Notes under the pieces: model-generated
Database searches by the model: none
What the model was told of the DNA's origin: nothing
Seen by the model: only the letters and a program-made list of their open reading frames with translations
Assembly: GCF_007830235.1 (NCBI RefSeq)
Contig: NZ_VLKI01000019.1
Coordinates: 1 to 64,000, forward strand
DNA from: Cytobacillus oceanisediminis
Lineage (GTDB): Bacteria > Bacillota > Bacilli > Bacillales > Cytobacillaceae
DNA length: 64,000 nt
Reading direction: 5' to 3'
Made by a program: the position numbers and the translations under genes
In this document: piece after piece, positions 44,498 to 53,361 of the stretch
Layout: every line of letters begins with the position of its first letter
Numbering within the stretch: the first letter of the stretch is position 1

Positions 44498-44525
44498 GCA
44501 TCGGCTAATGCCGATGCTTTTTCTT
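44498..44525 (+). terminator. Terminator of the small membrane protein gene
   Basis: GCATCGGC and GCCGATGC around TAAT, followed by TTTTTCTTTT. Confidence 0.85.
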
Positions 44526-44603
44526 TTCTTTTTCTTTTTCTTCTTTAACTTCCTTTACTCAGCCACGAAAGGCACATTGCTTTTTAACAGTTCTGCCCAA
44601 TGT

Positions 44604-44609
44604 TATAAT
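44604..44609 (+). promoter_or_regulatory. -10 element of the RsbR-like gene
   Basis: TATAAT, located 29 bp upstream of the TTG start; no strong -35 box at 17 bp. It overlaps the start of a longer frame, which makes that earlier start unlikely. Confidence 0.5.
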
Positions 44610-44637
44610 GATTCAAAAAGTCATGGAGGATTATATT

Positions 44638-45477
44638 TTGCAATCTTTAAAAGACATCGGGCAAGAAGTAATAAATAAAAAGCTTGAAATAACGAAACAA
44701 TTCAATGAGCTTCTAGAGGAAGGCTATGTAAAGCGTTTAAAAGCTTCACATAGCGATTTAGATGCAGTAAATGAATGGAGATCCAAGCTCATCGGTTTTT
44801 TGGGAGAAGCGATCATTGAGAGGAATCCAGAATCAGTGGAAGAGAAAGTCGCTGAATGGGCAAAGGTTACAGGCGAAGGAGCAGTTGAAAGCCAGCTTCC
44901 GTTGGATAAAGCCCTAAAAACGATTAGCGTATACCGTTCTCTAACTTGGAAGGTGATTAAAGAATATTTAAAATCTCATTCTGTTGATCCAATGGAGCTA
45001 ATCGGGGTATCAGATATTATTGATCCTATTCTAGATAACGCAGCATCCATATTTAGCGCTTCCTACGTAAAAGACCATAAACGCTCTTTGGATTTAGCGA
45101 AAGAAGCGATTCAGGAACTATCCGTACCTGTTATTGCACTAACCAAGGACGTAGCAATTTTGCCGTTAATTGGCGAGCTCGATACATACCGTTCGAAGGT
45201 TTTGATTGAAAAGTCATTGCAAAAATGCTCAGAGCTAAAGGTTAATACGCTGATTATTGATATGTCGGGCGTTGCGATTATCGATACAATGGTTGGACAC
45301 GAAATTTTCCAGGTCGTAAAGGCATTAAATTTAATTGGTGTTAAAGCTATTCTAACAGGTCTTAGGCCGGAAATTGCCCAATCAGTCGTTCAATTGGGTG
45401 TAAGTTTCGCAAATATCCAGGTGATGAGCAATCTTCAAGCCGTTATTTCACAAATGTCCAAAGAAAATAGCATTTAA
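44638..45477 (+). CDS. RsbR-family stressosome protein (STAS domain)
   Basis: The 279-residue protein has an N-terminal helical globin-like sensor (about 1-145) and a C-terminal STAS domain (about 162-275). Ser210 (IIDMSGVAIIDTMVGHEI) and Thr217 stand where RsbRA carries its two RsbT-phosphorylated threonines. Resembles the RsbRD group most (long N-terminal domain, GLRPEIAQSVVQLGV). Stressosomes relay stress to sigma B. TTG at 44638 with GGAGG 8 bp upstream is used. Confidence 0.88.
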   Translation: MQSLKDIGQEVINKKLEITKQFNELLEEGYVKRLKASHSDLDAVNEWRSKLIGFLGEAIIERNPESVEEKVAEWAKVTGEGAVESQLPLDKALKTISVYRSLTWKVIKEYLKSHSVDPMELIGVSDIIDPILDNAASIFSASYVKDHKRSLDLAKEAIQELSVPVIALTKDVAILPLIGELDTYRSKVLIEKSLQKCSELKVNTLIIDMSGVAIIDTMVGHEIFQVVKALNLIGVKAILTGLRPEIAQSVVQLGVSFANIQVMSNLQAVISQMSKENSI

Positions 45478-45478
45478 A

Positions 45479-45520
45479 GAAAGCCAGGCAGCACTCATTG
45501 ATCGTGCAGCCTGGCTTTTA
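45479..45520. terminator. Terminator between convergent genes
   Basis: AAAGCCAGGC and GCCTGGCTTT, with further pairing GCA/TGC near the loop. T-rich on the right. Confidence 0.8.
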
Positions 45521-45541
45521 ATCTTTTTCTGATGGGGACAG

Positions 45542-46600
45542 TTAATCGGCTGGGAAACCGTGAGGTGAAGCGAGCTCAATTCCATTTTTATAAAAGGTCT
45601 CCGCAATTCCATGGCGCAGACGGCTTTCAAAAGTTTGCTTTGCTTCAAAATGGGCAACTGGGACTTCGATAAGAAAATCCATGGCTTTATTGCGAAAATC
45701 AACAAAACGGATATCTGGAGATGGTTTAAGCAGCACTCCGTCTGCATTTGAAATCTCCCGTACTACTACTTCGTGGAGCAGCTCTTCGACTTTTTCTGTA
45801 TCTGTTCCATAGGCAACACTTATCAGTACTTGTGCCAGCATTTCTGAACCTGTCCTGTTTTTTATTATTTGTTCTATAAAATACTGGTTTGGCACAATTA
45901 GCGTCCCCTCTTTGGCTGTCCGGATGATCGTTGACCTTAATCGAATACTTTCTATTTTTCCTATCTTATTATTGATTTCGATCATTTCCCCGATTTCAAC
46001 CGGCCTTTCGAACAAAATGATAATACCTGAAATAAAGTTTCCGGCAACATTCCTCATACCGAAACCAATACCAATCCCAAGGACGCCCAATATCGCAGCT
46101 GCAGCACTTAAATCCAGCCCTACGGTCGTTAAGCTTATCCCAAGAGCCGCAATCATAACCGTATAATAGATCATCCGGTTGAATGAGTAACCCAATCCTC
46201 TGTCGACCCCGTAAAATTCATAAACAGACGTTAACAGATATTTGGTTAATACCTGAACAAGCCGGTGCGCAAGCGAAACAGTTAAAAAAGCAACGATAAG
46301 TAATTTGAGCGTAACATCTACTTCACCTGCTGTGAACAAGATGTAAGAAAGCCACTTCTCCTTTGAAAAGTAAAACAGAAAGAGAATAATAATCCCATAA
46401 AAAGCGGCCCAATTTACTAATGAGGCAACTCCTTGCAGAATACGCTCGTTTTGGATCGACTTCTTTTTCCCCGTTTTATTTAAGACCATGTTTATCGTCC
46501 ATTTTGCAGCCAAAATTACGCCAGTAAAAAAGAGAAATAGTGCAGCTTCCTGTATTGTTACATTTTTTATTAATAGTATAGATACATTCAATTCATCCAT
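45542..46600 (-). CDS. Mechanosensitive channel (MscS family)
   Basis: The 352-residue protein has four or five membrane segments. The pore helix region (DLSAAAAILGVLGIGIGFGM, RNVAGNFISGIIILFERPVE) is the hallmark of MscS, followed by the beta domain (IGEMIEINNKIGKIESIRL). It opens under membrane tension to release solutes. ATG with AGGTGAG upstream. Single gene. Confidence 0.93.
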   Translation of the reverse strand: MDELNVSILLIKNVTIQEAALFLFFTGVILAAKWTINMVLNKTGKKKSIQNERILQGVASLVNWAAFYGIIILFLFYFSKEKWLSYILFTAGEVDVTLKLLIVAFLTVSLAHRLVQVLTKYLLTSVYEFYGVDRGLGYSFNRMIYYTVMIAALGISLTTVGLDLSAAAAILGVLGIGIGFGMRNVAGNFISGIIILFERPVEIGEMIEINNKIGKIESIRLRSTIIRTAKEGTLIVPNQYFIEQIIKNRTGSEMLAQVLISVAYGTDTEKVEELLHEVVVREISNADGVLLKPSPDIRFVDFRNKAMDFLIEVPVAHFEAKQTFESRLRHGIAETFYKNGIELASPHGFPAD

Positions 46601-46752
46601 TTAACACTCACCTGTTTAATTGCTAATGTTTATCTATTCCTTCTTTTGGGGCTTATTAAACAGAAGGAGGGTTTAAACCAGCTTTGTGTTTAACAATGAT
46701 AAAAAAAAGGAAAGGTGAATATTAAATACATATAGTAAGGTTGGGTATGTGA

Positions 46753-47835
46753 ATGTGGATTAACAAACCGTTTTTTAAATATGCAACAGGCATTATTTTG
46801 GTTTTAATCATCATTTTTCTGTTAGGAAAAATTGATTACTTTCTGTGGCCAATCCGTGCATTGATTGCCACTATCTTTTTTCCTATACTAATTGCAGGTC
46901 TCTTCTATTATATTTTAAGGCCGCTTGTTAGGCTGGCTTCTAATATCATGCCAAAACCAGCAAGCATACTACTGGTGTTTGCAGCGGTAGCTGGATTGAT
47001 ATACTTAGGGAGCAGTTTTGCAGGATCCCTGATAGGCAATCAAATTACCGAATTAACCGGGAATTTGCCTGAAAAAGTGAAGGATGTATCCAAAGAAACA
47101 GAAGAAGTGGTTGAAGAAAACAATATGGGAATGTTCTCTTACAAGAATCTAGAGAATAAGGCTGTCTCCTATTTTAAATCGATTTTATCCGGTGCAGGCG
47201 AAAACATCATGAATATATTCAATACGATTACCAGCATCGCTACAGTACTCGTCGTTGTACCTTTTATATTATTTTACTTTTTAAAGGATGATCATAAGCT
47301 TCGCCCCTTCCTTTTAAAATATTTGCCGGATAAACACGAGCATGAGGGAAACAAAATTCTTACGGATGTTGATAAAACCTTGTTTTCTTATGTCATTGGA
47401 CAGTTCATTATCGCAGTTGTTGACGGGACACTTATGTATATTGGTTTCCTGATCATTGGTCTTGATTACGCTTTGATCTTGGCGATTTTTGCGATGTTCC
47501 TGACAGTCGTTCCATTTCTCGGCCCCATTCTGGGAGTAATCCCTGCCATTTTTGTCGGCATGATGCAAAGCCCAACCATGGTGATTAAAATTTTAGGCGT
47601 ACTTGTTATTGTACAGCAGCTGGAAGGGAATCTTGTATCTCCTTATGTAATGGGCCATAGGCTGAACCTTCATCCCTTAACGGTCATTATTTTGCTGCTC
47701 GTAGCAGGATCCCTTTACGGCTTCATCGGAATTCTCATAGCCATTCCTTTATACTCAGTTATTAAGGTACTGGTCAAAGACTTCAAAAGATTTTACAGAT
47801 TAAGAACAAGAGAAAGCATTTTATCGGAAGAATAG
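46753..47835 (+). CDS. AI-2E family transporter
   Basis: 360 residues with about seven membrane segments and a periplasmic helical region (about 90-150, rich in Lys/Glu). The C-terminal half has VVPFLGPILGVIPAIFVGMM and LEGNLVSPYVMGHRLNLHPL, typical of the AI-2E/PerM family. Substrates are mostly unknown; some members are Na+/H+ exchangers. The ribosome binding site is weak. Confidence 0.9.
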   Translation: MWINKPFFKYATGIILVLIIIFLLGKIDYFLWPIRALIATIFFPILIAGLFYYILRPLVRLASNIMPKPASILLVFAAVAGLIYLGSSFAGSLIGNQITELTGNLPEKVKDVSKETEEVVEENNMGMFSYKNLENKAVSYFKSILSGAGENIMNIFNTITSIATVLVVVPFILFYFLKDDHKLRPFLLKYLPDKHEHEGNKILTDVDKTLFSYVIGQFIIAVVDGTLMYIGFLIIGLDYALILAIFAMFLTVVPFLGPILGVIPAIFVGMMQSPTMVIKILGVLVIVQQLEGNLVSPYVMGHRLNLHPLTVIILLLVAGSLYGFIGILIAIPLYSVIKVLVKDFKRFYRLRTRESILSEE

Positions 47836-47849
47836 TTAGTTGATTGGTT

Positions 47850-47880
47850 GGGGCTGCCAAATCGGCAGCTCCTTTTTTTT
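47850..47880 (+). terminator. Terminator of the AI-2E family gene
   Basis: GGGGCTGCC and GGCAGCTCC around AAATC, followed by TTTTTTTT. Confidence 0.87.
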
Positions 47881-47966
47881 GCGGAGATAATTCGAATGAT
47901 ATGATTCTTTATTAATAAAACAGTATAATAGGAATTGTGTGGAAATATTTTGAGAGGAGTTTTATC

Positions 47967-49016
47967 ATGGCTTACCCAAAAACAAAAGAAACAATAAGTT
48001 TATTAAAAGAAATCGTCTCTATCCCGAGTCCTTCCGGAAATACGAATGAAGTGATTACATATGTGGAAAAGTTTTTAAATGAGCTGAATGTCGAAACCAG
48101 CAGAAACCGCAAAGGCGGTCTGGTTGCAACTTTGCCAGGCAAAGATGATGCCAATCATCGGATGCTCACAGCACATGTCGATACCCTTGGTGCGATCGTA
48201 AAAGAAATTAAACCGAGCGGACGCCTTAAAATTGATTTGATAGGCGGTTTCAAGTACAACTCTATTGAAGGCGAATATTGTGAAATTGAAACGTCCTCCG
48301 GCAAAAAACTCACCGGCACAATACTTATGCACCAGACCTCAGTCCATGTATACAAGGATGCCGGCAAGGCAGAAAGAAATCAGGATAATATGGAAGTCCG
48401 CATAGATGAACAGGTTCATAATGCAGAGGATGTCCGGGCTCTTGGCATTGAGGTCGGGGACTTTGTTTCCTTCGATCCTCGCGTGCAAACGACACCTTCA
48501 GGATTTATTAAGTCCCGCCACCTTGATGACAAAGCAAGTGTAGCCATCCTTCTCCAGCTTATTAAACAGATGAAGTCGGAAAATATTGAGCTGCCATATA
48601 CAACCCACTTCCTTATTTCCAATAATGAAGAAATCGGCTATGGCGGCAACTCAAACATCACACCTGAAACGGTAGAGTATCTGGCTGTCGATATGGGTGC
48701 TATGGGAGATGGGCAATCAACAGATGAATACACAGTTTCCATATGTGTAAAGGACGCAAGCGGTCCCTACCATTATGAATTAAGAAAGCGGCTTGTTCAG
48801 CTGGCACAAGACCATCAGATTGGCTACAAACTCGATATCTATCCTTTCTACGGATCCGATGCATCAGCTGCCATCCGTGCCGGACATGATATTGTACACG
48901 GATTGATTGGGCCAGGAATTGACTCTTCCCATGCTTTTGAGCGTACACATGAAGATTCAATTAAAAATACAGCCAAATTGCTGTACCACTATGTACAATC
49001 AGAGATGGTACTATAA
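47967..49016 (+). CDS. M42 family metallopeptidase
   Basis: The 349-residue protein is a cocatalytic-zinc aminopeptidase of the M42 family: TAHVDTLGAIV gives the first His/Asp ligand region, SRHLDDKASVAILL the bridging Asp, SNNEEIGYGGNS the catalytic Glu pair, AVDMGAMGDG a further Asp, and SSHAFERTHEDS the last His. Cytoplasmic; possibly peptide turnover. ATG at 47967 with AGAGGAG 7 bp upstream. Confidence 0.92.
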   Translation: MAYPKTKETISLLKEIVSIPSPSGNTNEVITYVEKFLNELNVETSRNRKGGLVATLPGKDDANHRMLTAHVDTLGAIVKEIKPSGRLKIDLIGGFKYNSIEGEYCEIETSSGKKLTGTILMHQTSVHVYKDAGKAERNQDNMEVRIDEQVHNAEDVRALGIEVGDFVSFDPRVQTTPSGFIKSRHLDDKASVAILLQLIKQMKSENIELPYTTHFLISNNEEIGYGGNSNITPETVEYLAVDMGAMGDGQSTDEYTVSICVKDASGPYHYELRKRLVQLAQDHQIGYKLDIYPFYGSDASAAIRAGHDIVHGLIGPGIDSSHAFERTHEDSIKNTAKLLYHYVQSEMVL

Positions 49017-49027
49017 TGTTATTTTAT

Positions 49028-49078
49028 AAAACTGCACCTCCAATTGTTAGATGTGTCTAACTATTGGGGTGCAGTTCA
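49028..49078. terminator. Long bidirectional terminator
   Basis: AACTGCACC, CCAAT and GTTAGA pair with TCTAAC, ATTGG and GGTGCAGTT (one small bulge), giving an almost continuous 20-bp stem between convergent genes. Confidence 0.85.
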
Positions 49079-49081
49079 TCT

Positions 49082-49645
49082 TTATGGCGTTTTTTCTTTT
49101 TCCGGAGGTCTCTTCCCTCTTTGCAGCTCCCAGATGGAAAGGCCGAAATCCATTTGCAGGTGAGGATTATCCTTAAAATGCTTCCAGTCCCCTCCCCATT
49201 CAAAACCGAGGTCCTTGGCAATCCCGACAACCTCCATCCAATCTGCTCTGGCATTGCCATTCCCGTCGTATTGCATGTCCCAAATCACGTGGCCATCAAC
49301 AGACAGCAGTGCAAAATCAATGGCCAGTCCAAAGTTATGATAAGACTCACCGCCCTTTGCATGTGTAACGATGCTGCCTTCTTTTGAACGACCCTTTTCA
49401 TAAAGGGCGTCCTGCTCTTCGATACTTCTAAAATCCTGCGTAATCACCACGTTAATGCCCCTATCCGCAGCCTTCGCAATCAGCTCATCCTTCTTCTCTG
49501 CAACCACAGGATGCAGGGCGGTTGGAGGCGGCACATCTTTTAAAAATGGATCTTCTGCTTGCTGTATATATTGATAGAAAATGAGTCCAACTGTAGTCAT
49601 GACTAATAAAAATAGAAGAAAGCTCCCTAATTGTTTAAAAAACAA
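49082..49645 (-). CDS. cwlK: M15-family peptidoglycan peptidase (CwlK-like)
   Basis: 187 residues with an N-terminal membrane anchor (7-27) and an M15C domain: the zinc motif ESYHNFGLAIDF with His and Asp, and the closing WGGDWKHFKDNPHLQM with Trp and His. B. subtilis CwlK is an L-alanyl-D-glutamate endopeptidase. The linker is rich in Pro. Cell wall turnover is likely. The start is a TTG/ATG region before the hydrophobic helix; exact choice not critical. Confidence 0.88.
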   Translation of the reverse strand: MFFKQLGSFLLFLLVMTTVGLIFYQYIQQAEDPFLKDVPPPTALHPVVAEKKDELIAKAADRGINVVITQDFRSIEEQDALYEKGRSKEGSIVTHAKGGESYHNFGLAIDFALLSVDGHVIWDMQYDGNGNARADWMEVVGIAKDLGFEWGGDWKHFKDNPHLQMDFGLSIWELQRGKRPPEKEKTP

Positions 49646-50003
49646 AATATTATGTCCTTTCTTTGCTAGGTCTTGAAGTAGATACGTTTCTTATTTTAGC
49701 AATATTTTGAGGAAAGTTCACTTATAAGAGGTTGTATTGTACCAATGGGACTTTTGTGCTTCAGAATCTGCTGTTAATGCTTCAATCCCGATTCTTTTTA
49801 CGGCGATCAAAACAGTTTTTTCGTCCATTTCCACCTGTCTTAAATCGTGGGATCGTGTATGTGTCGAAATCTACTTGTTTGCGGCGAACCGTACTCTATT
49901 TATGTGCAAAAGGTTATATTTCAACTCCAGCCTTTACGTCACAGCACTTATTACATCAACAACCATAAACTTTAGAGATAATTACTATTTTATTAACCAA
50001 AAA
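49646..50003. other. Region without a recognisable gene
   Basis: About 360 bp between cwlK and the metQ terminator. Some frames on both strands have coding-like stretches (minus-strand VRRKQVDFDTYTIPRF, then a frame break), so it may hold a decayed gene, but nothing could be identified. Confidence 0.35.
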
Positions 50004-50032
50004 ATACGCCGGCAAGAACCGGCGCATTCCTT
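50004..50032 (-). terminator. Terminator of metNIQ
   Basis: GCGCCGG with CCGGCGT around TTCTTG, then ATTTTTTGG on the minus strand, before the metQ stop. Confidence 0.85.
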
Positions 50033-50043
50033 CATTAATATAA

Positions 50044-50874
50044 TTACTGATTTTCCATCCATTCTGGTTTGCCAAAGCCTTTAAACTGTTCATCAATGAC
50101 TTTTTCAAATTCAGCTGACTCAACAGACTCTTTTAGGTCTTTAGCAAATTGAGCATCTTCATTTTTCGTATCAATGACCACACGATTGCGGTATTGATCT
50201 GGCATTTTTTCAAGTTGCAGTGCATCAAGCAGATCCATTTTTGCAGCCAAAGCAAAGTTCCCTGGAACAGCTGACAGATCAACACTGTCTACCGCACGAG
50301 GAAGCTGGGCAGCTTCGATTGGTTTAAATTGCAGGTTTTTTACATTGTTTTCCACATCTTTCTCAGAAATAGTAAGCGGATCTGCATCCGGATTTAAAGT
50401 GATTAGTCCTGCGTCCTCGAGAATCAAGAAAGCGCGTGCTGCATTTGTTGGATCGTTTGGAATGGCAATCGCTGCACCGACTTCAATTTCTTCAAGTGAA
50501 GCGAACTTTTTAGAGTAGATGCCCATCGGCGCGGTTGGAACCACAACTACCTCTGATAACTCGATGTTGTGTTCTTTTGCGAAGTTTTCCATGTACACTT
50601 TATGCTGGAATAAGTTTGCATCCAGGTCTCCTTTTGAAAGGGCCAGGTTTGGCTGGATATAATCACTGAATTCAACTACTTTCACTGTATAGCCTTTATC
50701 TTCAAGTACTGGTTTAATTGCCTTGCTTACCATGTCACTGTACGGTCCTGATGTAGCCCCGATTGTAACTTCCTTTTTATCGCTGCTTGCTTCTGAATTT
50801 GAATCTTCGCTGCCGCATGCTGCCAATAGGCCCAATATGAGTACATGCATGAATAGTATTCCAAGTTTTTTCAT
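50044..50874 (-). CDS. metQ: Methionine ABC transporter substrate-binding lipoprotein
   Basis: 276 residues with a lipobox (LGLLAACG, Cys20) and a NlpA/MetQ solute-binding fold (VEFSDYIQPNLALSKGDLDA, NLFQHKVYMENF, AIAIPNDPTNAARAFLILED). It captures D- or L-methionine outside the membrane and hands it to MetI. Third gene of the S-box operon, 105 bp after metI. ATG with AAAAGGG upstream. Confidence 0.93.
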   Translation of the reverse strand: MKKLGILFMHVLILGLLAACGSEDSNSEASSDKKEVTIGATSGPYSDMVSKAIKPVLEDKGYTVKVVEFSDYIQPNLALSKGDLDANLFQHKVYMENFAKEHNIELSEVVVVPTAPMGIYSKKFASLEEIEVGAAIAIPNDPTNAARAFLILEDAGLITLNPDADPLTISEKDVENNVKNLQFKPIEAAQLPRAVDSVDLSAVPGNFALAAKMDLLDALQLEKMPDQYRNRVVIDTKNEDAQFAKDLKESVESAEFEKVIDEQFKGFGKPEWMENQ

Positions 50875-50979
50875 TTCCCTTTTCCCCCTGTTGTGTTTTT
50901 TAGACTATCGTCTATAGGTGTGATTCATTCAGTGGAGGTTTAAGGCGATCGCTGATATTCCGCCGCCCCCACTTTTTTT

Positions 50980-51645
50980 CTATCTTTTATCAACTAATCT
51001 TGCAATCCGGTCTCCTGCAAATTGGAATATTTGGACCAGGCAAATTAGAATAATAACGGTTGTAAACATAACTGTATTATCATATCGGTAATATCCAAAG
51101 CGGATGGCCAGGTCACCCACACCACCGCCGCCGACAATGCCTGCCATTGCTGAGTATGCGACAAGGCTAATGACTGTGATTGTAATCCCCTGGACAATTC
51201 CCGGTTTTGCTTCAGGGACAAGGACGTCCTTTATAATCATCCACGGCGATGCTCCCACAGCTACAGCTGCTTCAATCACACCTTTATCGATCTCACGCAA
51301 AGACTGTTCGACCATTCTTGCGAAAAATGGAATGGCCGCTACTGAAAGAGAAACAGATGCTGCAGTCGGTCCAATGGTTGTTCCAGTAATCAAATTGGCT
51401 AAAGGCAAAAGGGCAATCAGCAAAATAATAAATGGAATGGACCGTACCATATTGACGATAAATCCTACAATATTTTTAAAAGCTGTATTCTCCATAAATA
51501 GTCCTTTATCTGTTACAAATAGCAGCACACCTGTCGGAAGGCCAACAACAATGGCTATTACTATTGAAATGCCAACCATATAGATTGTTTCAAAGAATGC
51601 TTTATTTAGTTCTGGCAATATACTTAATAAACTATCAAGCTGCAT
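50980..51645 (-). CDS. metI: Methionine ABC transporter permease
   Basis: 221 residues, five membrane segments, with the permease EAA loop contacting the ATPase (EAAVAVGASPWMIIKDVLVP, followed by EAKPGIV). It overlaps metN by 11 bp. The ATG at 51645 and a GTG one codon earlier both follow GGAGGTGAT; ATG is preferred. B. subtilis calls this protein MetP. Confidence 0.93.
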   Translation of the reverse strand: MQLDSLLSILPELNKAFFETIYMVGISIVIAIVVGLPTGVLLFVTDKGLFMENTAFKNIVGFIVNMVRSIPFIILLIALLPLANLITGTTIGPTAASVSLSVAAIPFFARMVEQSLREIDKGVIEAAVAVGASPWMIIKDVLVPEAKPGIVQGITITVISLVAYSAMAGIVGGGGVGDLAIRFGYYRYDNTVMFTTVIILICLVQIFQFAGDRIARLVDKR

Positions 51646-52648
51646 CACGAATCACCTCCAAATTTCTTGTGCGATCAGTAATATAATGGATGGCACGTTC
51701 AATCTCAAGCGGCGAACCTGTCAATTCCATTACAAAGATCCCAAGCGGTGTTTCCTGTATATACTCAATTTTCCCGTGAAGAATATTGCCTTTAACTTTA
51801 AATTGCTGAAACACATCTGAGATGACGGATTCCTCTGCGATACTGCCCTGGAAATATATTTTTATAATCTTTCCATTCCGTTCCTTTAAAAGCTTTTCCG
51901 GCAATTCAAATTGAAGGATACTGTTAATAAAATCTTTTGTCAGCGGCTGCTGAGGATTTGAGAAAAGATCGTACACTTTTCCTTCCTCGATAACTTTTCC
52001 ATCCTGCATGACGGCCATCCGATCGCAAATGTCTTTAACAACCTCCATCTCATGGGTGATTAATACGATGGTTAAGCCAAGCTCTTTATTAATTTTCTTC
52101 AAAAGTGACAGGATCGATTTCGTTGTGCTCGGGTCCAAAGCAGATGTTGCTTCATCGCATAGGAGGACGGATGGATTGTTAGCCAATGCCCGGGCAATTC
52201 CAACCCTTTGTTTTTGACCTCCGCTTAATTGTGAAGGATAGACATCCCGCTTATCCGTTAACCCTACCATATCAAGCAATTCTTTAACTCTTGCATCTAT
52301 TTCGCTCTTCGTCTTGTGTGCTGCTTTTAAAGCAAAAGCTATATTTTCATAGACGGTTTTCGAACTAACCAGGTGAAAATGCTGAAAAATCATACCTATT
52401 TTTAATCGCGCCTGGCGCAGCTCTTTTTTTCCTAATGAGGTTAAAGATAGTCCATCAATTTTTATTTCCCCTGAAGTCGGCGTTTCCAATAAGTTTAAAC
52501 ATCTGATCAACGAGCTTTTACCTGCACCGCTATATCCTACAATTCCAAAAATTTCTCCTTTTTCCACTTTAAGTGACACCTGGTCAACACCTGTTACTCT
52601 CCCTTTTTTTGTTTCATACACTTTTACCAGATCTTTTATTTCTATCAT
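51635..52648 (-). CDS. metN: Methionine ABC transporter ATP-binding protein
   Basis: 337 residues. ABC domain with Walker A GYSGAGKSSLIR, Q-loop (MIFQHFHLV), signature LSGGQKQRVGIARAL, Walker B VLLCDEATSALD, then a C-terminal NIL domain (about 265-335) that binds methionine and inhibits transport. ATG at 52648 is used because GGGGGG lies 6 bp upstream. It is the first gene behind a SAM riboswitch. Confidence 0.95.
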   Translation of the reverse strand: MIEIKDLVKVYETKKGRVTGVDQVSLKVEKGEIFGIVGYSGAGKSSLIRCLNLLETPTSGEIKIDGLSLTSLGKKELRQARLKIGMIFQHFHLVSSKTVYENIAFALKAAHKTKSEIDARVKELLDMVGLTDKRDVYPSQLSGGQKQRVGIARALANNPSVLLCDEATSALDPSTTKSILSLLKKINKELGLTIVLITHEMEVVKDICDRMAVMQDGKVIEEGKVYDLFSNPQQPLTKDFINSILQFELPEKLLKERNGKIIKIYFQGSIAEESVISDVFQQFKVKGNILHGKIEYIQETPLGIFVMELTGSPLEIERAIHYITDRTRNLEVIRDAA

Positions 52649-52676
52649 GCAGATCCCCCCGTTCATTCGTCCCTAT

Positions 52677-52713
52677 TTCCGATCCAAACAACATGAATCG
52701 CTTTAACATAGCC
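52677..52713 (+). mobile_element. MITE right-end remnant G
   Basis: CGATCCAAACAACATGAATC followed by GCTTTAACATAGCC resembles the right end of the full copies with an internal deletion. It lies in the metN leader between the riboswitch terminator and the ribosome binding site. Confidence 0.55.
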
Positions 52714-52723
52714 TTTTTCAAAT

Positions 52724-52871
52724 AAAAAACCTCTTTCCATTCGGAAAGAGGCATCGCGTATGTATTACGACTTATCTTTCAGAATGAAATCATTCTGCAG
52801 GAAGTGGCACCGTTCCAAAATGGAGGTTGCCGGACGTCATAGGGCCTGATCCCTCAGTCACTCTTGATAAG
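52724..52871 (-). promoter_or_regulatory. SAM-I riboswitch (S-box) with terminator
   Basis: On the minus strand: P1 5' side CTTATCAAGAGTGACTGAGG, then GGATCAGGCCC, GACGTCCGGCAACCTCC, GGTGCCACTTCC and the P1 3' side AAAGATAAG (aptamer 52771-52871). The expression platform is the terminator CCTCTTTCC/GGAAAGAGG with TTTTTT (52724-52751). Known behaviour: SAM binding favours termination, so metNIQ is expressed when methionine is scarce. Confidence 0.95.
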
Positions 52872-52950
52872 TTAGCTATTAAGTTGTTAGTGAAAATATT
52901 ATATCCATACAATAGAATTGTCAATATGCTTTTTATATTCAAACAATTAA

Positions 52951-52964
52951 AGGAAACGCTTCCA
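52951..52964. promoter_or_regulatory. Possible CcpA site (cre)
   Basis: AGGAAACGCTTCCA resembles the cre consensus (TGNAANCGNNNNCA) with one clear departure. It lies between the divergent metN and csbD promoters. Function unproven. Confidence 0.35.
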
Positions 52965-53019
52965 TCGTTGCGGCAGTAAGAAAAAATTTTTTAAGGAAAG
53001 ATTTACAATTGTTTATTTT

Positions 53020-53044
53020 GTTTTAATAGATATCCTGCGGGTAA
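53020..53044 (+). promoter_or_regulatory. SigB-type promoter of the CsbD gene
   Basis: -35 GTTTTA and -10 GGGTAA with a 13-bp spacer match the sigma B consensus (GTTTAA, GGGTAT) well. Known csbD genes belong to the general stress regulon, which supports the call. Confidence 0.7.
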
Positions 53045-53086
53045 ATACAAAGCAAGAAATAACTAAACAAGGAGGAAAATTGCTAA

Positions 53087-53278
53087 ATGAATCGAGACCA
53101 AACGAATGGCAATGTTGATCAATTAAAAGGCGAGCTGAAAAAACAATACGGCAAATTTACAAATAATGAATCAAAAGAAGCTGAAGGAAATATGGATAAA
53201 ATGAAAGGCCAAGCCAAAGAAAAATGGGGGGATGCCAAAGAAGCCCTCTCCAAAACTTTTAATGATTCAAGAGATTAA
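53087..53278 (+). CDS. CsbD-family stress protein
   Basis: 63 residues with the CsbD pattern of paired lysine/glutamate-rich helices (GNVDQLKGELKKQYGKFT, GNMDKMKGQAKEKWGDAKE). CsbD proteins are small, abundant in stationary phase or stress, and of unknown mechanism. ATG with AAGGAGG upstream, SigB-type promoter, own terminator. Confidence 0.93.
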   Translation: MNRDQTNGNVDQLKGELKKQYGKFTNNESKEAEGNMDKMKGQAKEKWGDAKEALSKTFNDSRD

Positions 53279-53279
53279 T

Positions 53280-53324
53280 AAAAAAAGTAACCAACGCGTT
53301 CAAGACGTTGGTTACTTTTTTTAT
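53280..53324. terminator. Terminator of the CsbD gene
   Basis: AAAAAAGTAACCAACG with CGTTGGTTACTTTTTTT; may also serve the convergent hydrolase gene. Confidence 0.87.
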
Positions 53325-53361
53325 ATTTCTATGTTTCATTTAAACATAAATGGGTAATGAA

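Noticed and set aside
49028-49078. Insertion-sequence end
   Set aside because: The long palindrome could be an IS terminal remnant, but no transposase or duplication is near; a bidirectional terminator explains it.
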